Of a stretch of 5,627 nt of DNA, positions 1 through 5,627 are shown in pieces. A program made the translations under genes and the position numbers. The stretch's first letter is position 1, and the number at the start of each line of letters is the position of its first letter. The notes beneath the pieces are model-generated. The model saw only the letters and a list, made by a program, of their open reading frames with translations, did no database searches and was not told the DNA's origin. Source of the stretch: DATFDN01 sp049591635 (GTDB lineage Bacteria > Pseudomonadota > Alphaproteobacteria > Acetobacterales > Acetobacteraceae); contig JBAWFF010000301.1 in NCBI GenBank assembly GCA_049591635.1, positions 1 to 5,627 on the forward strand, written 5' to 3'.

Positions 1-1155
1 AAGCTCGACGCCGACGACCTCCGCCGGATGTCGAAGGAGTTCGAGGGAAGGATGGCGGCGATCGAACGCGACATCCACGTCCTCGCCGGCCGGCCCTTCA
101 ATCTCGGCAGCCCCAAGCAACTGGGCGAGGTACTGTTCGACGAGCAAGGCCTTCCCGGCGGCAAGCGCATGAAGACGGGCGCCTGGGGGACCGACGCGGC
201 GGTGCTGCAAGACCTCGCCGACCAGGGCCACGCGCTTCCCGCGCGCATCCTGGAGTGGCGGCAGCTCCAGAAGTTGAAATCGACCTACGCCGACGCCCTC
301 GTCGAGGAGATTCATCCGCAGACCGGGCGGGTCCACACCTTCTATGCGATGGCGGCGACCACCACCGGGCGGCTGTCCTCGACCGATCCTAATCTCCAGA
401 ACATCCCGGTCCGCACCGAGGAGGGCGGGCGCATCCGCCGCGCCTTCATCGCCGAGCCGGGGCATGTGCTGCTGAGCGCGGACTATTCCCAGATCGAGCT
501 GCGCCTGCTCGCCCATGTCGCGGATATCCCCGCGTTGTCGGAGAGCTTCCGCAATGGCGAGGACATCCACGCGCGCACCGCGAGCGAAGTGTTCGGCATC
601 CCGATGGCCGGCATGGATCCGCTGACCCGCCGGCGGGCCAAGGCAATCAATTTCGGGATCATCTACGGGATCAGCGCCTTCGGCCTCGCCCGCCAGCTGG
701 GCATTGGCGGCGGTGAGGCGCGGGGTTACATCGACGCCTATTTCATCCGCTACCCGGGAATCCGCGACTACATGGAGCGCACCAAGGAAGAGGCGCGCAT
801 CCACGGCTATGTCACCACCCCGTTCGGTCGGCGCTGCTGGGTACCCGGCATCGCCGAGAAGGCCGGTCCCAAGCGCGGGTACGCCGAGCGGCAGGCGATC
901 AACGCGCCGTTGCAAGGGGGCGCCGCGGACATCATCAAGCGGGCGATGGTGCGGCTTCCGCGTGCTCTAAGCGAGGCCGGGCTGACCGCGCGCCTGCTGC
1001 TCCAAGTCCATGATGAACTGTTGTTCGAGGCGCCGGCGGCCGAGTCGGAGACGCTCGCGATAATCGCCCGGCAGGTGATGGAGGGAGCGGCGCGACTTAG
1101 CGTGCCGCTGGTGGTGGAGACCGGCATCGGGCCGACATGGGCGGATGCCCACTAG
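1..1155 (+). CDS. polA: DNA polymerase I, C-terminal polymerase domain (5' end outside window)
   Basis: This is a family A DNA polymerase, which fills gaps during DNA repair and replaces RNA primers on the lagging strand. The reading frame is open from base 1, so the first visible ATG (28) is internal. The 384 visible residues correspond to about the last 40% of a protein that is 928 residues long in E. coli; any 5' nuclease or 3'-5' exonuclease domain lies upstream and cannot be judged. Counting residues from base 1, the segment TTTGRLSSTDPNLQNIPVRT comes first. Motif A follows (DYSQIELR, metal-binding Asp161, base 481), then motif B/O-helix (RRRAKAINFGIIYG, Lys214, Phe218, Tyr222) and motif C (QVHDELLFE, His337, Asp338, bases 1009-1014). 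All key polymerase residues are intact. The O-helix Phe is the residue that in this family disfavours dideoxynucleotides. The end, PTWADAH, matches the usual family terminus. One oddity is QGGAAD, where E. coli has QGTAAD. The last 11 bases overlap the hydrolase gene. Confidence 0.97.
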   Translation, partial: KLDADDLRRMSKEFEGRMAAIERDIHVLAGRPFNLGSPKQLGEVLFDEQGLPGGKRMKTGAWGTDAAVLQDLADQGHALPARILEWRQLQKLKSTYADALVEEIHPQTGRVHTFYAMAATTTGRLSSTDPNLQNIPVRTEEGGRIRRAFIAEPGHVLLSADYSQIELRLLAHVADIPALSESFRNGEDIHARTASEVFGIPMAGMDPLTRRRAKAINFGIIYGISAFGLARQLGIGGGEARGYIDAYFIRYPGIRDYMERTKEEARIHGYVTTPFGRRCWVPGIAEKAGPKRGYAERQAINAPLQGGAADIIKRAMVRLPRALSEAGLTARLLLQVHDELLFEAPAAESETLAIIARQVMEGAARLSVPLVVETGIGPTWADAH

Positions 1156-1966
1156 GGACGAGATCGAGCGGCGCGCGATCCGACGGACAACCCCTTGCGG
1201 TCAAGGGACGATGGTCTGGCGGATATGGGGCGGCGGCCCCGCACTGGTGCTGTTGCATGGCGATGCCGGCTCCTGGACCCATTGGCTCCGCAACGTGGTC
1301 CCGCTGTCGCACCGGTTTCGGGTGATCGTTCCCGACATGCCGGGCTACGGCTGTTCCGATATGCCGCCCGAGCCGTGGTCACCGGCGAGTCTCGCTAGGA
1401 TCATATCGGACGGGCTGGACGTCGTGCTGGAGGATGGCGGCCCCGTGGCCCTCGCGGGTTTCTCCTTCGGCGGGATCATCGCCGGCCACCTGGCGGCGCT
1501 CCGCCCCCAGATCACGAAATTGGTCCTCCTCGGTGCCGGCGGCATGGCCCTGCCGCCGTCGCGTCCGGCCGTGCGGCTTCGCCGATTGGAACCCGGGATG
1601 GATGACGCCGCGACGCGGTCCGTGTTTCGCCACAATGTCGGCGAGATGATGATCGGCGATCCGGACAAGGTGGACGACCTGGCCGTGGACCTGCAGATGG
1701 AAAACATTCTCCGGGCACGCCTGCGCGCCGGCTCCATTCCCGCATCGGACGCGTTGCTGCTGGCGCTACCCCACGTGCGCGCCCGTCTCTACGGCATCTG
1801 GGGTGAACGCGACCCGTTCGCCTTCCCTCATGTCGCCCAGCGGGCCGAGACCCTGCGCCGCTTCCAACGCGATATTGATTTCCGCACGATCCCCCGGGCG
1901 GGCCATTGGACGCCTTATGAGGCGGCGGATGCCGTCAACGCGGCCCTGCTGGAATTCATGTCGTAG
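1145..1966 (+). CDS. alpha/beta-fold hydrolase with intact catalytic triad
   Basis: This 273-residue protein is a cytoplasmic-type alpha/beta hydrolase; no signal peptide or membrane segment is visible. The sequence shows the early strand and oxyanion-hole region LVLLHGDAGSW (residues 34-44) and the following DMPGYG turn (64-69). The nucleophile elbow is GFSFGG, with Ser107. The predicted acid is Asp223 in GIWGERDP, and the catalytic His254 lies in AGHWTPYEA. The order and spacing fit the family, and the segment at about 140-210 would be the cap. The substrate cannot be read from sequence: ester, lactone, amide and C-C bond hydrolases, and non-enzymatic accessory proteins such as BchO, share this fold. 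The start at 1145 keeps the segment just before VWRIWG, which similar proteins also have. The only later ATG (1211, residue 23) would remove it and has AAGGGA too close to serve well. No strong ribosome site precedes 1145, only weak GGGCGG, so expression may depend on translation of polA, whose stop lies inside this gene. Confidence 0.9.
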   Translation: MPTRDEIERRAIRRTTPCGQGTMVWRIWGGGPALVLLHGDAGSWTHWLRNVVPLSHRFRVIVPDMPGYGCSDMPPEPWSPASLARIISDGLDVVLEDGGPVALAGFSFGGIIAGHLAALRPQITKLVLLGAGGMALPPSRPAVRLRRLEPGMDDAATRSVFRHNVGEMMIGDPDKVDDLAVDLQMENILRARLRAGSIPASDALLLALPHVRARLYGIWGERDPFAFPHVAQRAETLRRFQRDIDFRTIPRAGHWTPYEAADAVNAALLEFMS

Positions 1967-1973
1967 GCAAGCG

Positions 1974-3914
1974 ATGACCTCGCCTGAACCGGATAATGGC
2001 CTAGGCGGGGGCATCCTCGATGCCATTCCCGACCCGTTCTACACGCTCGACCCCGAGCTGTGCGTCACCTACGCCAATCCGCCGGCCCTGCGCTTCTGGG
2101 GACTGGCATCCGAGCAGGTGGTCGGCCGATATCTATGGGACCTGTTTCCGGAGGTCGTCGAGACGCCCTTCGGGGATCATTTGCGTCAGGCGATCCGTTC
2201 GCGCCGGGTTACCGAATTCGAGCTGCTCTCGCCCAGAAGCCAGCGTTGGCAGTGGGAGCGCGTGAGCCCGTTGCCCAACGGGCATACGGCGGTCTCCTGG
2301 CGCGACACTACGGAGCGTCGGCGCACCGAGCAGGCGCTGCGGGCCAGCAACGAGCTTTTGGAGCAAGAGAAGGAGGCCCGGGCCCGCCAACTCGCGGCGA
2401 CGCTGGCGCGGATGCAGGCGTTCTTCGACAATTCGCTCGACTGGTTGAGCCTGTTTCGCCGTGATGCGCAGGGCGGCTTCCGCTACGTCGATCTCAATGC
2501 CGCCTGTGCCGCCGCTTACGATCGCCCGCGCGCGGGCGTCATCGGGCGTCGCCTGGAAGAAATCCTTGGCGCCGAGCAGGCGGTTCTGCCGTTGCATCAC
2601 CTCGACGAGGCCGCCCGGAGCGGCAAGCCGCAGCGCTATCAGGTCCGCCGCACCCTCGCCGGACGGACCCACGCGATCGACGTGGTGTTCGTCCCCGTCC
2701 AGGAGGGCACCGAGGCGGAGCCTCTTATCCTCTCGACGGCACGCGACCTGACCGAGCGGACCAATCTGGAGGAGCAGCTTCGCCAGGCGCTGAAAATGGA
2801 GGCGGTCGGCCAGCTGACCGGCGGTGTCGCCCACGATTTCAACAACCTCCTCACAGCGGTGATCTCCAGCCTTGAGCTGATCCAGCGACGATCGTCGGAG
2901 GAAAAGGTGCAGGTACTCTCCCGCACGGCGCTACGCGCGGCCATGCGCGGGGCGGAGCTGACCAGCCAGTTGCTTGCCTTCTCGCGCCGCCAGACGCTTC
3001 GGCCGTCGGTCGTGGATGTCGGTGCGCTGCTCACCGAGACGGCGCAGCTGCTTGCCCGAACGGTCGGGGAGAGGGTCGAACTCGTGGTCGAGACCGTGCC
3101 GGACCTATGGCAGACAAAGGTCGATGCCGCGCAGTTCCAGACCGCGGTGATGAACCTCGTCGTCAATGCCCGCGACGCGATGGAGGAGGGTCCGGATTCG
3201 GCGGGCGGGCGCGTTGTCCTCGCGGCCGAGAATTTCCGTTCGAACGACGGAGATCTTCCCGCGGGGGAGTACGTCGTCGTGCGGGTCAGTGACCCCGGTT
3301 CGGGGATGACACCCGAGACTCTGGCACGCGCATTCGAACCGTTCTTCACCACGAAGGCGATCGGCAAGGGCTCCGGCCTCGGCCTTTCGATGGTGCATGG
3401 CTTCGTCACCCAATCGGGCGGGGCCGTGCGCATCCAAAGCCCACCCGGCGCTGGGACGACCATTCGCCTGTTTCTGCCGCGCGAGGTGGTGTCCGCGCCG
3501 ACCGAGGCGGCGATTCCGATGGCGGTTGGCGGAATTGGCGAGGCGACACCCGCGCGGATTCTCTACGTCGAGGATGATAGCGATGTGCGCGCCGCGGGTA
3601 TCGAGGTGTTGCGGGCACTCGGGCATGCGGTACTGGTGGCGTGTGACGGGCGCGAGGCCCTCGCCGTGCTGCGCGGGGGCGCCGAGGTCGACATGTTGCT
3701 GAGCGATGTGGTCATGCCGGGCGGCCTCAATGGTGCCGACCTCGCCGCGGCGGCGCGACAGTTGCGCCCCGGCCTGCCGGTGCTCCTCACCTCCGGTTAC
3801 GCCGCCGGCGCGCTGGGCGAGGCGAGCGAGGCCTATGCGTTTATCGCCAAGCCGTTCGATCCCGCAACCCTGGCCCGTGCCGTGCACGCCTTGCTGGGGG
3901 GCGCGCCGCCTTGA
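1974..3914 (+). CDS. soluble hybrid sensor histidine kinase (PAS-PAS-HisKA-HATPase_c-REC)
   Basis: This 646-residue protein should sense a cytoplasmic signal, autophosphorylate on His and pass phosphate to its own receiver domain. PAS 1 covers about residues 11-115 and ends in WRDTTERRR. A charged helical linker (about 116-145) leads to PAS 2 (about 146-262, ending ARDLTERTN). The HisKA H-box GGVAHDFNNLL carries phospho-acceptor His287. The HATPase has an N box (Asn394, Asn398), G1 box DPGSGM (Asp440), F box FEPFFTTK (454-461) and G2 box GKGSGLGLS (464-472). The receiver starts near 527, with the acidic group EDD at 533-535, phospho-acceptor Asp578 in LLSDVVMP, Thr606 and Lys626 in AKPF. All catalytic residues are present. 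No transmembrane segment or DNA-binding domain is visible, so it needs a partner (Hpt protein or response regulator) not seen here. The frame is open back to 1803, but that stretch lies over the hydrolase; ATG 1974 follows its stop by 7 bases and fits the start of PAS 1. The signal is unknown. Confidence 0.93.
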   Translation: MTSPEPDNGLGGGILDAIPDPFYTLDPELCVTYANPPALRFWGLASEQVVGRYLWDLFPEVVETPFGDHLRQAIRSRRVTEFELLSPRSQRWQWERVSPLPNGHTAVSWRDTTERRRTEQALRASNELLEQEKEARARQLAATLARMQAFFDNSLDWLSLFRRDAQGGFRYVDLNAACAAAYDRPRAGVIGRRLEEILGAEQAVLPLHHLDEAARSGKPQRYQVRRTLAGRTHAIDVVFVPVQEGTEAEPLILSTARDLTERTNLEEQLRQALKMEAVGQLTGGVAHDFNNLLTAVISSLELIQRRSSEEKVQVLSRTALRAAMRGAELTSQLLAFSRRQTLRPSVVDVGALLTETAQLLARTVGERVELVVETVPDLWQTKVDAAQFQTAVMNLVVNARDAMEEGPDSAGGRVVLAAENFRSNDGDLPAGEYVVVRVSDPGSGMTPETLARAFEPFFTTKAIGKGSGLGLSMVHGFVTQSGGAVRIQSPPGAGTTIRLFLPREVVSAPTEAAIPMAVGGIGEATPARILYVEDDSDVRAAGIEVLRALGHAVLVACDGREALAVLRGGAEVDMLLSDVVMPGGLNGADLAAAARQLRPGLPVLLTSGYAAGALGEASEAYAFIAKPFDPATLARAVHALLGGAPP

Positions 3915-3951
3915 CTTCACGGTCCCCGCGGGTGTGAACGCCGGCTGATCC

Positions 3952-3957
3952 GAGGAG
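3952..3957 (+). promoter_or_regulatory. Shine-Dalgarno site of the outer membrane factor gene
   Basis: GAGGAG lies five bases before ATG 3963 and is the strongest ribosome binding site at any start in the window. It supports independent translation initiation of the efflux gene, in contrast to the weak sites of the two genes upstream. The 48-base gap that holds it (3915-3962) shows no convincing terminator, so read-through from the kinase gene is possible. Confidence 0.8.
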
Positions 3958-3962
3958 TCAGA

Positions 3963-5495
3963 ATGCCAAAGCCGATATTGGGGATCGGTGCGACCGTCGC
4001 GCTGCTGCTGGGCGGGTGCACGGTCGGACCGAACTTCGAGGCGCCGGGCTGGGCCTCGCCCGGGTCGTGGTTTTCCGCCACCGCGCACCGTCAGTCCGCC
4101 GCTTTCGTGCCGTCGAGGCCGGTCGCGGCGCCGATCGACCCGAATTGGTGGGGGATTTTCCACGACCGGCAGCTGACCGCGCTGGAACGCCGGGTCGCCG
4201 GGTCGAACCTCGACGTACGGGCAGCGGCCGAGCGGGTGCTTGAGTCGCGAGCGTCCCTCGGGGTTGCCGGGTCCGCCGCCTATCCCGTGTTCAACGCCAA
4301 CGGGTCCTACCAGCGCGAAAAGGCCTCCGACCGCGGCGTGTTTTCGGCCCTTATCCCGAACGGCGGCGGAACGCCGGGAACCGAGGCGAACGGCGCTCCC
4401 GGCAATGTTGCCGGAGGGCTGGCGACTCCGGCCGACATACCGCCATTCGACCTCTACCAGTACGGGTTCGACGCCTCCTGGGAGCCGGATATCTGGGGCG
4501 GGGTCCGTCGGTCCGTCGAAGCTGGCCGTGCCTCGGTCGAGGCAGCCGACTGGGCGCGCCGTTCGGCGCTGGTATCGGCGCTCGCCGAGGTGGCCCGCGA
4601 CTACATCACCCTGCGGGGGACCCAGGAGCAGCTTCGCATCGCGCGGGACAATCTGAACATCGCGCAGCAGTCGCTAGGACTGACGCGCCAGCGCGCCCAG
4701 GCCGGCGTCTCGTCGGACCTCGATGTCGCCAACGCGGCCGCGCAGGTCCGAACCGTCGCGGCGCAGATCCCGGCCCTGGAATCGCAGCAACGAGAGCTGA
4801 CCAACGCACTCGCGCTGCTGCTCGCGCAGCCGCCAGGCACCCTGGCCGCCGAGCTTGATGTCCCGCGCCCGGTTCCTCCGGTACCACCCCAGGTACCGGT
4901 CGGCGTCCCATCGGAGCTGTTGCGCCGGCGTCCCGATATCCGCCAGGCCGAGGCTCAGCTGCACGTCGAGACCGCCAACGTCGGTGTAGCGACGGCGGAT
5001 TTCTATCCGTCGATCACCCTTTCCGCGAGCTTCGGCTTCCAGGCGCTGCAATTCGCCAATTTGTTCAAGTTCGACGCCCGCCAGTATGCCGGCGGTCCTG
5101 GCATCACCATCCCGATCTTCGAGGGCGGCAAGCTTCGCTATACCTTGCAGCTGCACCAGGCGGCGCAGCGCGAGGCGGCGCTGAACTTCCAACGGACCCT
5201 GTTGACCGCCTGGGGCGAGGTCGACAACACGCTTACGGCATTCACCGACGAGCAGGGCCGACGCGAGCAGTTGTCGCAAGCGGTTGAGCAGAACCGCCGC
5301 GCCTTGAGCCTGGCCCAGAGCCAATACCAAGCGGGCGTCACCGACTTCCTTCAGGTCTTGGACGCCGAGCGCAGTCTGCTCACCGCCGAACAACAACTGG
5401 CGTCGAGCACGACGGCGGTTTCGACTGATCTGGTGGCGCTCTACAAGGCTCTCGGCGGAGGCTGGCAGGACGCCGAGCGCAACACGAGGTCGTGA
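3963..5495 (+). CDS. NodT-family RND efflux outer membrane factor, lipoprotein
   Basis: This 510-residue protein belongs to the TolC/OprM-like outer membrane factors, trimeric channels that let tripartite pumps export drugs, metals or other compounds across the outer membrane. The N-terminus is a lipoprotein signal: short basic start, hydrophobic stretch and lipobox LGGC, with Cys19 the predicted lipidated residue and Thr at +2. This is followed by TVGPNFEAP, the common start of mature NodT-type proteins. Two tandem OEP repeats follow, at about 64-290 and 315-500. Supporting segments are the N-repeat strand with SWEPDIWGGVRR (172-183), SELLRRRPDIRQAEAQL (317-333), ADFYPSITLSASFG (345-358), PIFEGGKLR (384-392) and YQAGVTDFLQVLDAERSLL (455-473). 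Length is normal for the family. A Gly/Pro-rich stretch at about 121-162 should form a long first extracellular loop. No adaptor or RND pump gene is adjacent within the window, so the exported substrate and the partner pump are unknown. The start is fixed by the lipoprotein signal and GAGGAG at 3952. Confidence 0.95.
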   Translation: MPKPILGIGATVALLLGGCTVGPNFEAPGWASPGSWFSATAHRQSAAFVPSRPVAAPIDPNWWGIFHDRQLTALERRVAGSNLDVRAAAERVLESRASLGVAGSAAYPVFNANGSYQREKASDRGVFSALIPNGGGTPGTEANGAPGNVAGGLATPADIPPFDLYQYGFDASWEPDIWGGVRRSVEAGRASVEAADWARRSALVSALAEVARDYITLRGTQEQLRIARDNLNIAQQSLGLTRQRAQAGVSSDLDVANAAAQVRTVAAQIPALESQQRELTNALALLLAQPPGTLAAELDVPRPVPPVPPQVPVGVPSELLRRRPDIRQAEAQLHVETANVGVATADFYPSITLSASFGFQALQFANLFKFDARQYAGGPGITIPIFEGGKLRYTLQLHQAAQREAALNFQRTLLTAWGEVDNTLTAFTDEQGRREQLSQAVEQNRRALSLAQSQYQAGVTDFLQVLDAERSLLTAEQQLASSTTAVSTDLVALYKALGGGWQDAERNTRS

Positions 5496-5501
5496 ACACC
5501 A

Positions 5502-5627
5502 CTACGGATGGTAGCCGCCGACGGTCACCGGCTTGGACAGGTTGACCTGATTGGGGGTGGTGAGAGCACCCGTCCCGGCCCCCGCCGCCGCGCCGATCGC
5601 CGCGCCGGCCGCCGCGCCGACCGGACC
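5502..5627 (-). CDS. 3' end of a glycine-zipper-like protein (start outside window)
   Basis: On the minus strand, a frame is open from the right edge to a TAG stop at 5504-5502, giving the last 41 residues of a protein. The visible part begins with a Gly/Ala run with glycines every fourth residue (GAAAGAAIGAAAGAG), a GxxxG glycine-zipper pattern that suggests tight packing of a hydrophobic helix in a membrane. A polar tail follows: TTPNQVNLSKPVTVGGYHP. Small alphaproteobacterial envelope proteins and lipoproteins with such zippers are common, but the N-terminus that would show a signal peptide is not visible. The gene converges on the efflux gene, with only six bases between the stops. I rate it real because the plus-strand gene ends just before it, the frame is open to the edge, and the zipper-plus-tail composition is protein-like. 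Any function is unknown. Confidence 0.65.
   Translation of the reverse strand, partial: GPVGAAAGAAIGAAAGAGTGALTTPNQVNLSKPVTVGGYHP

Noticed and set aside
1803..1973. Possible 57-residue N-terminal extension of the kinase from ATG 1803.
   Set aside because: It overlaps the end of the hydrolase, including the codons around its catalytic Asp and His, in another frame. Its composition (many Arg, Pro, Ser) is unlike a real domain, and ATG 1974 fits the gene junction.
2523..2538. Perfect 16-base palindrome of C and G only within the second PAS domain of the kinase.
   Set aside because: It encodes ordinary residues within the domain (around DRPRAGV), has no loop or T-tract, and such palindromes arise easily in GC-rich coding sequence.
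2133..3463. Minus-strand open frames of 233 (2133-2834) and 274 (2639-3463) codons opposite the kinase.
   Set aside because: They overlap each other and lie opposite clear PAS, HisKA and HATPase motifs on the plus strand; their composition is that of an antisense shadow.
3925..3932. Short palindrome CCCGCGGG in the gap between the kinase and the efflux gene, as a possible terminator.
   Set aside because: It has only eight bases, no loop and no following T-run, so it would not form an intrinsic terminator.
3911..3939. TTGACT at 3911-3916 as a -35 element for the efflux gene.
   Set aside because: The hexamer overlaps the kinase stop codon, and the candidate -10 at 17 bases (TGAACG) is poor. 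This is not enough to call a promoter, though one cannot be excluded.
3105..4163. Long minus-strand open frame of 352 codons opposite the kinase and the start of the efflux gene.
   Set aside because: Its product is rich in Arg, Gly, Ala and Pro without recognisable motifs, and it lies fully opposite two well-supported genes. Long antisense frames are expected in GC-rich coding DNA.
4674..5396. Minus-strand open frame of 240 codons within the efflux gene.
   Set aside because: It is antisense to the second OEP repeat and has no motif of its own; it is a GC-driven shadow of the plus-strand gene.

Overview
This window reads as chromosomal DNA from a GC-rich bacterium, most likely an alphaproteobacterium. 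That placement is inferred from recalled family patterns: the DNA polymerase I C-terminus, the NodT-type outer membrane factor and the HDFNNLL-type hybrid kinase all look alphaproteobacterial, possibly Rhodospirillales/Acetobacteraceae or Sphingomonadales. No rRNA or other phylogenetic marker is present to confirm it. Coding density is close to complete. I see no tRNA, rRNA, CRISPR array, insertion sequence or clear long repeat.

Layout. Bases 1-1155 hold the C-terminal polymerase domain of DNA polymerase I (polA); its 5' part lies outside the window. An alpha/beta hydrolase (1145-1966) starts inside the last codons of polA. Seven bases after its stop comes a soluble hybrid sensor histidine kinase (1974-3914) with two PAS domains, HisKA, HATPase and a C-terminal receiver domain. 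After a 48-base gap with a good Shine-Dalgarno sequence comes a NodT-family outer membrane efflux lipoprotein (3963-5495). A minus-strand gene enters from the right edge and ends at 5502, six bases from the efflux gene's stop. Only its last 41 codons are visible, and they carry a glycine-zipper-like repeat.

How they may work together. The four plus-strand genes are packed tightly enough to be one transcription unit. polA and the hydrolase overlap, and the kinase could be translated by reinitiation after the hydrolase. Their functions do not form a known pathway: DNA repair and Okazaki-fragment processing, an unknown hydrolytic reaction, cytoplasmic signalling, and outer membrane export. The kinase and the outer membrane factor could be linked through envelope or efflux control, but this rests on adjacency only. 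The usual partners (periplasmic adaptor, RND pump, a response regulator with an output domain) are absent from the window.

I found no convincing previously undescribed system. The points worth a second look are the orphan outer membrane factor beside an orphan hybrid kinase, the overlap that places the hydrolase behind polA, the long Gly-rich first loop of the efflux protein, and the partial glycine-zipper gene that converges on it.
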